64,000 nucleotides of DNA. It comes from Halichondria panicea. Its lineage: Eukaryota > Porifera > Demospongiae > Suberitida > Halichondriidae. The stretch lies in assembly GCF_963675165.1 (NCBI RefSeq), contig NC_087388.1, forward strand, positions 4,407,047 to 4,471,046. Reading direction: 5' to 3'. A model generated the notes under the pieces. It was not told where the DNA came from, did no database searches, and saw nothing but the letters and a program-made list of their open reading frames with translations. Made by a program: the position numbers and the translations under genes. Below, piece by piece: positions 47,421-59,442 of the stretch; positions within the stretch are counted from its first letter, which is position 1, and each line of letters starts with the position of its first letter.

Positions 47421-50400
47421 ACACACCTACCCACACACAGGCACTTTTGCTGTGGTCGAGCTGATGATAGGCAATGCTATTCAACGTACCCTCAATTCCC
47501 TTGGTTATTCTCAGTGCACTGGAGGCTCAGGGAACCTCACTGACACCCAGGTCCTGGATATGGTTGTGGACAATGTCACCAATGCCACTTGTGGAAGTAT
47601 TAAGATTGACATTGCCCTCACACTGGCCCTCATGACTGGTCTTATCATGGTGAGAGTGCATTCTCAGACTACTGAATAAGCATGTACGTAGATGATTCAG
47701 AGCAGCTCACTTGCAATGAACTAGGAGGTTTTGGGTGAGTAGCATTTTTGCCTGTATATACATTGAGTTAAGATATTATCCCCAGTCGCCTGTACACACG
47801 TTGTGCTTGTATAATGTACAATCTCAACAGTATTGGATTAGCTGCGGAAGCACTCTAATCAGACTCACAAGTAAAATATTTGGTCAAACTTACCCCCCCC
47901 CTCCCCCCCTCCAGCTTGTTCTAGGCATCATGCAGTGTGGTTTCATCACGATTTTTCTATCCACCGCTCTTGTGTCTGGCTACACCACTGGGGCCGCCAT
48001 TCACGTCTTCTCCAGTCAACTCAAACACATCACAGGGATTAATATTCCTAGGACACCGGGTGTGCTCTCAGTGCCTAAGGTATAGGTACCGCACATGTAT
48101 ACGTATATACATGTGCGCTGGGTTAACGCTTGTAATAAATACCCTCCAACGCCTCTCCTTGCATGGAAATAGACAATACTAAAGTAGTGTCACTGGTTGA
48201 TCGTGTTGAAGATTGTGAATAATATTCTACTTTTGACAAGCCTCTTCTAACTTGCTTTCACAGCCAGTGGATTTGTGACACTTACATTTAGATATAACTC
48301 CCCTTACAGACTTGGGTGTACTTCTTTGAGAACATGAATACCATCAATCCTGCCGCTGCCATTATCTCCATCATCAGCATCATCATCCTCATCATCTTCA
48401 AGGTGGGCTATCAAATGAACTAACAATGTGCAGTATATTCACTTGCGTAGACTGTCTATTGTGGTCACCTGATACCCTCTATTATACAGCCAGGTTACAG
48501 GCCTTAAATATCCATAGCAACCAGGCCATCTCTTTATTACACTCTCTGCTGGTCTGCCCAAGGGTGACCGCTATAACACTGTGCATGTCTTCCTGTACAT
48601 ACATTTATTGATTATGTTTTGGTTCAGGAATTGAAGTGGCTACTGTATTCATAATTCACAAATGAGTGGGCCTACTATAGCTGTAGTTGTCAGCTTATGG
48701 TCGTTTTTGTAAGGTGTAAAATATTAGCAATAATGTAGTAGCCTTGTTTCACAGTGTTGCTACGGTGGTTGTTGGTTAAAGATGAAATGATTGATTGCAG
48801 ATCTCCAACAAGTTGCTCCAGGCTAAAGTCGTGATACCCTGTGCCAAGTACAAAGGTCGCAAAAAGGGGTGTGTTAAAGAGAAGATCAAGTGGCCCATCC
48901 CAATACCCTCTCAGCTCATAGTGGTGAGTTACCCTCTGGGTCTCTGCCTCAGAGAGTACATCCTTCATAGCCCCTACTGCATGCTTACATATAATTATGA
49001 CTTTACGTACCATCTCTTAAGCTGCAATGTTTTTGTCTATATCTTTAAAAGTATGTTGCAATATTGCAGAGACCATGCTCAGTAAGCCGAAACATAATAT
49101 TATTATGTCATACATTATATCAGGAACCCATAAAGAGAAGGAGCGTCTAACTTCAATGTATATACTCAAGGTTCACGTTTTGTAATTGCCAGTGAAACCG
49201 CAATTCCTTTTATGGAACCGACTAAGTGCTTGCAAACTGCAGCGCTGTAGTGCGTAATACAGTACACGTGTAGGGATTCAACCACTTAGTAACTCTACAT
49301 AATTATATGGAAGTGCAATCATATATATAGCCACTTATGAAACATGACCCCCGTACAGTAGTCAGCCGCTCCTTCTCTTTATGGGCTCCTGATTGTATGT
49401 GGGGTGTTATGTGCATTGCACAAGCGGTGGAGTTCATGTAATTTTCTCCCTATTAATAACGTGATCTATGGTTGGCCATTAAATTTAAAATTTTGGCTAG
49501 AGCTAATAAATAGCCCTGCATATTAAAACGGGTGACTTCACCAAGTCAGCTTGATCTTGAACAATTGATATTTGTGCTTACGTTCATGTACTGTCATTCT
49601 ACTGCCGTTTCTCCACAGGTGGTAGTGTCTACGTTTATATCAGCTCAGGCCATCTTCAGAGATCCCGACGGCTTCGATGTCGATGTGGTTGGTGCTATAG
49701 AGCCAGGGTGAGTTGAGGAATTTTGTGTAGATTGATTATAAGTTATTACTCATGCAAGACCGAGGGCAAGAGTTGTATTAGCAGTACAGCACGAGGGACA
49801 ACATACTTACTGCTGATATTGATACATGCATTACTCAGGCATGTACTGTACATTCATTAGTACATCCTTTGATGTCTCAACACATTGTGTCTGCTAATAG
49901 ATTAGTACAGTCCTTCAACACATTGTGTCTGCTAATACCGTATAGCGCGAAATTTTCGAGGCACTTATATTTCGTGGAATGGCCTCTAAAAACCATTTCG
50001 TTGCACAATGTTCGCGGAATGACTGCTTACCGGAAGCCACGCCTTTAAATATTTGCACGATAGCAGGTAATTCTAATTAAAGAACAATTTTCGTGGACTT
50101 AATTTTCGTATAGAATTCTAACCCACGAAATCCGCGAAAATTAAGCCCCTCGAACATTTCGCGCTATACGGTAATATACATGTAGTGTACATGCACATTC
50201 TTATGCACACCGCATGCATGTGCACTGTACATGTACATTATAGCTACTTACTTGTACACTCAACTCTTTGATTGGCCATAACTTGAGTAGTCCAATTTCA
50301 ATGGTCTTGGAAAAAACTATTTCAACTGGTATCTTCAGTACACAATATTAATGTTATAGCCCACTCTTCACATCAGACCCTAGAACTATGCATGCATGTA

Positions 50401-50516
50401 TACCAACTGAAAGGGCTCATAAACTGTCTGGGAAAAAATTACTTTGTTTAAACTACTATGGCCATTCGTAATAATAATAGTACGTGTAAGTAGGATGTAT
50501 CCCATCCTCCCACACA

Positions 50517-50557
<41 letters not shown>

Positions 50558-53132
50558 GCCTGGTTTTACCCCACCCACCCACTTCCTAGAGTATAGCATC
50601 TTCCTCATCCAGGACGCATTCGTCATCTCCATAGTAACGTACTCCGTAACAGTATCGCTGGTGCAAACGTTTGCGAGGGAGCATCAGTATACCTTTGATA
50701 ACAATCAGGTACGTATACATGCGTACATTACAGTAAAACCGCTCTTAACAGCATAAATACGTGGGATGTGTATATGTAACTGTATGCATGGAAACTAAAG
50801 ATTATAATGAACCAACTAAAATTATGCACCAGGTCCCAAATTAAAGTTTTGGCGTACTTTACAAAACATGCTCTGTATAATTTTGACCCATCACATAAAA
50901 TTAATGTCCAGATTATAATTATGTGGGCCCAAAAATCTGTTGACATAACAAATCTGGAGCGAATCAACATAGAGCTACATGTACACTGTGCATGTGTCAA
51001 GTTCGAAGATGCATGCACTGTACATGTATAAATGGTCCCATCTACATGTAGTCAGACACACACTGAGTCTATGCATGTACGTATGCTGAACAGAGACCAT
51101 GCATGGTCATGTATGACATTGTGTACAGGTGTATGTGTCGGTCATCACAGATCATCAGTTTGTATTCCTCACTGCAGGAATTTCTGGCGTATGGGATCAT
51201 GAACATCATTGGTTCGTTCTTCAGTTCGTTCACGGCAGCTGGAAGTTTGTCCCGTTCGTCTGTGCAGTCCAATGCAGGTGGCAAGACTCAACTGGTGGGC
51301 CTGATATCAGCAGTCATCATAGTGATTGTGCTGGTAGCACTGGGTCCACTCTTCTTTGACCTGCCGAAGGTGAGTCCTCTCACATACAGTACATGTGTAG
51401 AATGTGTCATCACTGGACGCGTTATTCCTAGCACTGTGTTGAGTTTCTGTGCAGAATTATTGTTACAGAAATCATTAAACAGGACATGTTCTAATAAGAC
51501 CCGAAAGTGTCCGTTTTTTAGTGGTTTTACAGTTTGTGTTTATATCCTTCTCTTACTAACTTATTCACCCGCAAACAACCCGGCTGTAGTGTGTGCTAGC
51601 TTCTATCATCTGGGTGGCTCTGTACGGAATGTTCAAACAGTTTGGGGACATCTGGACACTCCTCAAGGTCTCAGTCTGGGACATGGTACGTGCACTGTCG
51701 GGAAAATGACACTATGCATGTAGTATATAATGTAGTTCGCTAGTTTGTGTGATCTCTTCAACTTCCAAGCCTTATTGACAAAGCTGTTTACTTTCTCTAA
51801 TGCTTTTTGTAATTATGTCAGCATTGTTGTGCTATGTACAGAGTACGTGGCTGGTGGTGTTTGTGGCTACAGTGCTGCTGGGAGTGGACCTGGGTCTTGG
51901 AGTGGGCGTCGGCTACTCCCTCTTCTGTCTCGTGCTCAGAACTATTCTGTGAGTAGCCAGCACTGCAGATCTTGTCAGATATTCACTATATCCTCTTAGT
52001 GGTACAACAGTGCAACCTGTACAGTAACTATACCAACACTGTTATATACCACTAAGAGGTTGTTCCTTTTGGATTATTTGTATGGAAGGCGTTTATTGAG
52101 GTGTCCCGCTAACCTTTATGTTCGTCTATTGGGACTTGTTGGGTGTCCTTATTATCTACTGTAGTATGAATCAGAAGGGCCGTGACATTCGAAGTGCCCA
52201 GAACTGAAGGATTACTGTTTCCCTCACTTAAATGTACTCATAATAATGAAGAGAATTGGTGATGTCTATTATGTACGTATTTCATTGAAGCCCCTCCCCC
52301 CACCACACCCACACAGGCCAGTCTACTCTGTCCTGGGTCAAGTAGAAGGAACTGAGATATATAGGAACAAGGACAATTTTGACAAGGTACATTTACATAT
52401 AGTACTGTACGTAATATAGTACATTGCCAGCTAGTGCACCCTGGCTAGGTTAGTTCAAGCACATGCACAAGTCATGTATAGGTGTATGGTTTGGTCAGTT
52501 CACAGCAGGGTGTCCTTTGTTGAGGAGTTGTCTTGTGATTTGTATGATTTGGGGGTGTCGACCTTTGTACCGTTATAGTGGCCTGCCCTCAAGGGGACCA
52601 TTAGGAAGGGCCCCACTGTACAGCATCGTGCATTATGCAAACTTGGTACAGCTATTATTTACATTGTAATACGTACCAGCTATTCATGTAACTCCTCCCC
52701 CTGGCTATGCAGATATCACCAGTGCCTGGGGTGTTGATCTACCGGTTCTTGGGACCAGTGTGTTTCGTCAACAGTCGAGTGTTCAGAGCACGGCTGGAGA
52801 TGATGGCCGGACTGTACGGACAAATGGCTGCCACTCCGAAAGACGGCTGCCTTCAGCAACTCTATCAGTCCGTGAGTAGGGATGAGTAGATGTACTTGAC
52901 CTTGTTTCACTAGTGTGGTACATGTACATAACCTGATTACTTGGTGTGTTGATTCAGTGTGTATACATGTATGTACATACATCGAAGGAAATACAATGAC
53001 CTCAATATACGCATGAGGTTTATGTCTGCGTATACAAAATGTCACTCTACATGAACTTATAACTGCAACTATTTTAATTATCACTGCACAAAGGAATAAT
53101 ATACAATGTCCTGAGGTACACACGCACGCACG

Positions 53133-53203
<71 letters not shown>

Positions 53204-55476
53204 CACGACACGCACACACACGCACAGGTGCGTGGCCGTAGTGGTGACTATCCTGTTCACCCAGTGACCAGTGCGGAGGAGGCCAAGAATACAAAGACTA
53301 TCCCACTGGACACACCTTCCTCCACCATTGGAAGGTCAGGACTTTAGTTACCATATAGCTGGTTATTTTCTGAAGGTAGAAATGTTTGTATATTTCGTAT
53401 CATACAAAATTATTCTACTGCCATTGTAGATTTAACGTCACTATCCTGAGCTGTACGAATATTTAAAATCAATTGGTTTCATACGAAAATTTGTACCAAT
53501 GAAAATTACCCGGTATACGGTATGACATGGGCTGCCCTCATTTTGGGACCCCGGCCCTAAAACTCTAGCATATTTTGCTAATTTTACCCCTAAAATAGTA
53601 TCGGTGTATCGGACACAGTGAGTGCTGTGCACCAGTCTATAGGTTACGTAGTTTGCTTTTTATTTTCCAGAATGCTAAATACAAATTTAACCCCCCCTCC
53701 CCTCCCCCAGGAGTCAGTCGTTTCAACAAGCTGTGGAAGTAGACATAGTGAGCATGGACAATGTGGTGTCTGACACACAGGCCTCATCATCCAACAGGTC
53801 CACCACCAAGACCATGGAAAAGTGAGCATTCTCTAAGAGGACTTATTCATGCTTTTTACTTTGGTGATCCTTACCATTTCACACATATAGTGATTGCAGC
53901 TTACACTCCTACATTGTACAGGTCTTCATTGCACATAATAATAATTATATGCATGTACCAGTAACTGCATGACATCAGTTTTCACCCTGTGCATCCTCAG
54001 AACAGAAGTGCGTATCCACACTGTCATCATTGACTGTGCTCCTATCAGCTTCTTGGACGCAGTGGGAGTCAAGACACTAGAGACTGTAAGTGTTGCAACT
54101 GATAGCTTATTGAGTATACATCTGTCAGTGGCTTCTACAAGTAGACATTATGCTATCAATATTAGAATCCTTGTCAATGAGATCTCATCGTGTTTAGCAC
54201 AGTGTTTCTCTATGTACAGGCTGTATTGGACTTTTACAAGCAGAATGTGCAAGTGATTTTTGCTTCTATGATCAGTAAGTTATGCATCCTCCTTGTCTTT
54301 AAGTCCCTCATACTGTATTGTATGGTCAGGCTCGCCATTAACAGCTCTTTATCCATCACAGTCCACTTATAATTATGTAAACGTAATAACCGCCTTTCTA
54401 TTATCCCTCAGAGGAAAATCGCGACCGACTGAGATGGTCGGGGTTCTACAAGAAGTGTGGTAAGAAGTGGCTCTTCCCCACTGTGCAGGATGCAGTAGAC
54501 CATGCCAAGAGTGGAGTTCCTCTGGTGAGCCCTTGCCTCTAATAAACATCACGATAGTGCAAAAATAATTACCAATGTGTCCTTTTTTCGAATGTTTGAC
54601 AGAAAAACTGTGCATTACATTATTAGTGGAATGATGTTGATGTTGTTACTGTACACATGGATTGAATATTTCTTTACGTTGATGTCGGACCCTTTGTGTA
54701 GGTACCTCGTGCTCTCAAGAAGAAGGATGACAGGAGACTACCTGCCATCGTGGCCCCCGGGTTACCCGGGGAGTCCCCGCTACATTTATCCTCACCACTA
54801 CCAACCACTCTACAGGTATGCAGAGCTACAAAACTCAATGTTGGGTCAATATGTACTGTAGTTATGCCTCAGTGCGCATGCGCAAGCGAGGTATACGGTA
54901 GTGTGTATGTGGGGGGGGGGGGGAGGTTGGGATATCCCCCTTGGCTAAATTTCTCCCCTCTTATATTGCTCAACTAATTTATGTGGGAGTATAATTGTGC
55001 ATTGTATTATCTGAGACGGTGGGTACACTGGGTAGATATTTGATCAGTCACGTCAGTCAATGTCACTAGTCATCTACTTTTTACGTGAGACAAACCTAAT
55101 GTCCATGTCAAGTAAAAAGTTATTCAAAATCTAAGAGCATGTTTTGCTGACTCAATCACGTGGACCCTCGAAACCAATTTTGATACCCATTCATCTACTC
55201 CATTTCAAATTCAAAATGAGCAAAGGCAACCCCAAAACTCACTAGAATTCACCTCAGAGCACAAAAATTATAAGAGAGGTTCATTTGTGTTATTACATGT
55301 ACTATGGCAGAATTACGACTGTTGTGTGATAATTAATTCACTCGTTTTCCTAGATTGACGAACAGACAGAGGGTGTTGATCTGAGCACAGTGTCAGCTGC
55401 TGATACAGTCGGTGATGAGTTGGGCGCATTGAGAGGAAACTCAGATACTGAGAGCGTCAAAGACAAAGATGCTTAG
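42184..55476 (+). CDS. SLC26-family anion transporter with STAS domain
   Basis: 22 exons, all GT-AG and phase-consistent, give 885 aa: 42184-42278, 45212-45355, 45784-45926, 46921-47031, 47441-47649, 47915-48079, 48310-48402, 48801-48923, 49619-49707, 50555-50708, 51178-51369, 51590-51685, 51842-51948, 52317-52386, 52713-52871, 53228-53334, 53711-53821, 54001-54085, 54220-54274, 54412-54524, 54702-54815, 55354-55476. An acidic N-terminus leads to the transporter core ([77 protein letters not shown]) with some 12-14 membrane spans, then a C-terminal STAS domain ([18 protein letters not shown] ... [20 protein letters not shown]) with a long intervening loop. The family moves sulfate, chloride, bicarbonate or oxalate at the plasma membrane; substrate not deducible. 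NLTDT and NATCG in the second extracellular loop are glycosylation sequons. No PDZ motif ends the protein. Exon 1 is the least certain, 2.9 kb away. Confidence 0.93.
42975..43740 (+). repeat. Hairpin-ended element with an inserted MITE
   Basis: Starts TTATGCCTCGATTGCGCATG C, carries a long TG/CG microsatellite (43003-43102), and ends CACCCGCGGTGCTTTCATT. A 198-bp CAGGGTGTCAT-type piece is inserted at 43149-43346, splitting GTGCA...AGTAAGAG. In intron 1 of the SLC26 gene. Confidence 0.75.
43149..43346. mobile_element. Short CAGGGTGTCAT-type element
   Basis: GTGTCATACAAGGGGGG at the left and TGTATGACACCCTG at the right; interior TAGCTGGGGTATTGAACTAA CAGTTGACC matches 18190-18230. Non-coding. 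Confidence 0.6.
43818..44368 (-). repeat. Hairpin-ended element, complete, opposite orientation
   Basis: ATGAAAGCACCGCAGGTACT to GCTTGCGCATGCGCACCGAG GCAT with a CA tract at 44288-44330. Together with 42975-43740 it forms a head-to-head inverted pair separated by 77 bp, able to fold into a long hairpin in the SLC26 intron 1 transcript. Confidence 0.75.
44380..44460 (+). other. tRNA-like promoter remnant (A-box and B-box words)
   Basis: TTAGCCTACCTATGTGG is A-box-like and GGTTCGATTCC (44428-44438) is an exact B-box; the spacing fits a tRNA. Pairing acceptor arms are not evident, so this is at best a degenerate tRNA or the head of a tRNA-derived SINE. Confidence 0.3.
45719..45779. repeat. CA microsatellite adjoining an exon acceptor
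   Basis: Long CA/C-rich tracts run to within 4 bp of SLC26 exon 3. Similar CA tracts precede exons 5 (47320-47440), 10 (50518-50554) and 16 (53118-53227), where they stand in for the polypyrimidine tract. Confidence 0.8.
49126..49391. repeat. Fold-back element with CCCATAAAGAGAAGGAGCG ends
   Basis: CCCATAAAGAGAAGGAGCGT at 49127 and CCGCTCCTTCTCTTTATGGG ending near 49386. A single end (GGAGCCCATAAATAAGAGAAGG) also lies at 4057-4079. In SLC26 intron 8. Related in sequence to the AAGGGCGTATAAAGAGAAG elements. Confidence 0.65.
49936..50173. repeat. TACCGTATAGC-type MITE
   Basis: TACCGTATAGCGCGAAATTTT C and CGAACATTTCGCGCTATACGGTA termini; in SLC26 intron 9. Preceded by a 40-bp direct repeat of TTCAACACATTGTGTCTGCT (about 49876-49935). 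Confidence 0.8.
54861..54965 (+). repeat. Chimeric remnant: hairpin-element end joined to CAGGGTGTCAT-type arm
   Basis: TTATGCCTCAGTGCGCATGC GCAAGCGAGGTATACGGTAGTGTG passes directly into GGGGGGGAGGTTGGGATATCCCCC, an arm of the element at 43149. The same two families are also joined at 43149, so this may be a deletion derivative of such a composite. Confidence 0.55.
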
Positions 55477-56937
55477 AGAATTGATGTACATTAGATATTT
55501 TATTATGCTTCAATCGTCAGTTTTGGATCTCCGAGTATGATTGGCACTATGGTTTATTTATGAGAAACTGGTTTATTTATGAGAAACTATCTGTGAAATG
55601 CATGATAATTATTGGCCTCGACTCCAGCCCCTTCAATAGCTTTTACCTGCGGCCTGGAATCTAGGCTAGATAATTATAATTAGCATGTCTACATTTTTTT
55701 GTAGCCTCTATTAGAGGACGCAACACCCACCTTTTGCGAGAAGAGGGGGTGGGGCTCGCTTGCAAACAACATACACTTAAGACTCTATAACATGTAGATC
55801 TATATATATCTAGCCAAGCCATGTCTAGCTAGCTATAGGCAAATTGCATTATTTTGTACCCTCTATTAGAGGACGCAACACCCACCTTTTGCGAGAAGAG
55901 GGGGTGGGGCTCGTTTGCAAACACGATACACTATATCTCTTTCCTTGGCAATCTGTTGTAGAAATTACAACAATGGGTAAGGAATTGTTATGATGAATTA
56001 GATGAAGTTGTATGTGAGCTCCTCCCTGACAAACAAACTGTAGTCTAGGTAACCGCCTTATCAGTCAAGTAGGCTAAAAATCTGTGTCCTTTGATGTAAG
56101 CTTTGATGTCTCTTTGTGCATATGTAGTTATAAAAAAAAAAAAAAAAAAAAAAGAAACCTTTGACTAGCTAGGAAGAGTAGCAGCAGTAGGCAGCAGTAG
56201 TAGTAGCAGTGCAAGCAGGACTAGACTAGATTAAAAAGTTGGTGGAAAGAATAACTGACCGTTTGGACGTCACCTGGCTGCCAGACTTTCATCTGGACTC
56301 TTCCCCCTGAGTAGCTGGCCTTTCTCTAAGCCACAAAACTGAGCAAGAAGCTGAAGAAGCAGCTAGACAGAGACATGTACCTAGCCTTGAGAATTGGGAG
56401 GCGTGGCTCAACTAGTTAGCCCAGCCCAGAGGAATTGTTACCGTGGGTACTGAACAACCGTAGAAGTAGGGCTACCCCTGGCTTTACTGAATTAACTAGC
56501 TGTGTCTGCTGTCTAGTTGGACCAGATTTAGCTAGATAATGGGGTAGAGAATAGTTGAGCGGTGCTGTGTGTAGCTTGAACTGTACTGGCTGGCAAGAAT
56601 CTAGTAAGCACCCTATGCACTGATAACTCGTCAGAATGGAGGGTATGTTCTAGGGATCTGGACAGCTGTACATCCAAAGGAGCCAGGGAGTGCCAATCAT
56701 CTTCTCCCAGTCTCTGACACGCTAAACAAAAGGAGCTAGAACTGGGAGTCCCAGCTAGAATTGCTAGCCGGATCTAGACTAATAGAATGACTTGGAGGCG
56801 TGGTGAGGCCGGATCCACACTAATTGATCGACCTAAAGACGCTCCTGTTCCAGATTTCACGAATGGCAAGGAAAGGGATATAGATACAATTAAGACTCTA
56901 TATAACACGTAGATCTATATACATATCTAGCCAAGCC
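55477..56937. repeat. Intergenic region with duplicated 66-bp block and a decoy 5' leader
   Basis: CTCTATTAGAGGACGCAACA CCCACCTTTTGCGAGAAGAG is present at 55704-55770 and 55859-55925. Between them, 55777-55840 duplicates the leader and start of the next gene (56889-56954: ACTCTAT.ACA, TAGATCTATATA, CTAGCCAAGCCATGTCTAGC), but an extra AGCT makes the copied start codon read M-S-S-stop. The rest, 55930-56880, shows a 23-base A run (56131-56153) and no gene. Confidence 0.7.
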
Positions 56938-59305
56938 ATGTCTAGCTATAGGCCACCTAGCTCCAGGAAACGGAGAGAACAGTCCCAGTTTGCTCGCAAG
57001 GTGGCTGCAATCAAGAATGAGTTCAAGATTCTCCTGGGCACCCTAGACCCTGTGTCAGCCTTCAATTACCTCCACTATGAAGGAATTGTAACTAAGTCAG
57101 ACAAGAAAAACTTTGAACAGCATCTGTCCACCAGTGAGACAAACACTGGCCTTGGTAAAAGAACAGTTTCAGTGTCTAGTGTTGACGAGGGTAAAAAACC
57201 AGTTAAAATAGACGACAAAAGGCAACAAGCTGCTCGTGAGAAGTTGGCTGAGATTGTGGACCAGAAAGATGATTATAAAGAAATGAGGGCCATCGTAATT
57301 GGACTCAATGCTTTCAAGAAGCTGCATCAGTCTGCCGTTGACCGACGTCAGACTGTTCAATCACAAGGTATATAACACTTAAATGTGGCGAGAGCAACGT
57401 ACTCACCACTATATGAGCTGAGAGGGTAACTCACCATATAGCTTGGTTCAGTTGTCAGATTGAATTTAATCTCTACAGTTATTAACGGTGTGGATGAGTA
57501 TAGAAGCATCGATCATTACTAGATATCAATCAGATGATAAGCTTCATCCATCATTATAGTTTTTACAGTTATACTGTACTGTAAACGAGTATAGTAAATA
57601 AAATCCTTTTATACAGCAGCTGCTACTTTGTTTGAGCAGAGCATTTTTAATCAAGATTTAAGCGAAACCACTACGAAGAAACCAGGTAAGTAAGCTGTAT
57701 CAGAATCATATCAAACATTCAGAATACAAATTCAGTGCATGCATGCCATGGTTCTCAAACCAGCAGAAGGTGCTATATGGACTATTATACTGTTGCCATG
57801 CAACACATCTATGCCATATTGCCTTATAAGAGCTAGTATTTAGTGTTGTGCAATACATATGATATGCTACCGATTTGGCATCAAGCTCGTGTAAATACAA
57901 ATTGTTCTTTTTGCAGTGATTCTTCCTGAAGAGAAACTATTAGCAGCCTTTGAGCAAGGAACTCATAGTCCTGAAGAGCTTATCGAGCTTCTTGAGGAGA
58001 GCATGAACCATTGCGTCATTTCGGAAGTGGTAAACTTTGAAGGAAAAACTCTACTTCATCTTGCTTGCTGTATCCAGCCGGTTGAAATTGTAAAGACTCT
58101 TGTTACTAAGTACAGTTGTGACCCAAATGTACAAGACAATGAAGGAAACACTGCTCTGCATGAAGCAAGTCGTTGTCGAAAGCCTATCGTCACAAAGTTT
58201 ATTGTCAATCTTCCATATTGTAACCCAAACATTTCCAACAGTGCCAAAGAGACCCCTCTACACCTGGCTCTTCGTGTACACCACTGGAGACTAAGTAAAG
58301 TCCTACTAAAGTCTGGAAAAATTGACAAGACGATTGAGAACTCAAAAGGCGAGACAGCATTTCAATTGATGGAGAGACATCCCCAGAGTCATGAGGTAGC
58401 CAGGATGAAGAAGCTGCTTGAAAGGGGTCATAGTGTGATGTCCAACACATCCGGAGACAGCGAACTGATATCACCCCCTAGTGAGTACATTACATAATAA
58501 TTGCGTTTGATACCACTATACTCATTATGATCACTATAGCTCACATGTACATGCACACACGCACGCACACACACTACACACTTCTCCCTATAGCTTGCTT
58601 ATGTTCCTCTGAATCATTTGGCACAGATATAATGTATATAGCCTGGACACTTACCCACCAGTGCGTTCTACTTTTGTATACAGTGACTCCAACTGACAGT
58701 ACAAGTCACAGAGAATTACTACTCCATGGACAGGGGTCAACTGCTACACGCTCCCAGCAAATACAAGTAGCAGCAACTACCCCAGTTCGACCCAAAACTA
58801 GATTAAGTAAGTAATCATGAAGTAAAAGTAAGTTTGGGGCCACAAAACAACATTAGTGAGTCATTTTGTAACCAGTTTAACACACCATCACAATAATTAC
58901 TCTATATCTATAAATTATTCTTATCATTAAATATGTTCTATATACATGTACAGAGGGTATACTTCGACCCTACAACCCTGAATCTATACGCACGTCACAA
59001 CTAGAGACAGTACTTGAGGGGCTGGATGATAGTAGTGCCGAACAGAGTGAAGTATCACTGGACATGGACAGTTGCAACCTGCTAGCAGGCACCAATACAG
59101 TCACTTTGACAGAAAAACTGTCTAACGCTTGTTGCTACAGCCCTGAGGTAAATATAGCATAAGTATGATATTTTTTGCATAAGGTAGTTTAAATTAAAAT
59201 GTTCTTTCTTCGCAGATATTTGTAAGAATCGGATATTTCCTCGTTGCCATGGTACTGTGTCTAATCGTGCTGTTACTCCTTTTTGTGCTACTTTTCTTAA
59301 CTTAA
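56938..59305 (+). CDS. CARD-like, ankyrin-repeat protein with C-terminal membrane anchor
   Basis: Six phase-consistent exons (56938-57367, 57617-57685, 57917-58480, 58684-58806, 58954-59147, 59216-59305) give 489 aa. Residues about 15-140 resemble a CARD split by a 45-residue basic insert: FKILLGTLDPVSAFNYLHYE GIVTKSDKKNFEQ, then AREKLAEIVDQKDDYKEMRA. The third exon has four ankyrin repeats (EGKTLLHLACC, EGNTALHEASR, KETPLHLALR, KGETAFQLM). A Ser/Thr/Gln-rich linker follows, and the last exon is a hydrophobic segment (GYFLVAMVLCLIVLLLLFVL) ending two residues after it, i.e. a tail anchor facing the cytosol, as for mitochondrial or ER outer-membrane proteins. Likely an adaptor in innate immune or death signalling; partners unknown. 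It ends 137 bp from the convergent TRIM-NHL gene. CARD assignment is by eye; a DED or other Death-fold is possible. Confidence 0.85.
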
Positions 59306-59442
59306 TGTTTATGGACTAGCAGCAACAAAATTAATAACTTATTGTTAATGGTTGAAATCTGTGTACACTAGTAGCTATAATATACGTACACAATTGACGC
59401 ACATTTTATTTCTTGATTGGTTTTGTAATTTGTATATAAACC

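Noticed and set aside
47144..47484. Long frames of His/Thr or Val/Cys repeats on both strands
   Set aside because: They are translations of the CA microsatellite before SLC26 exon 5, not genes. The same applies to 42951-43160 and 52716-53294.
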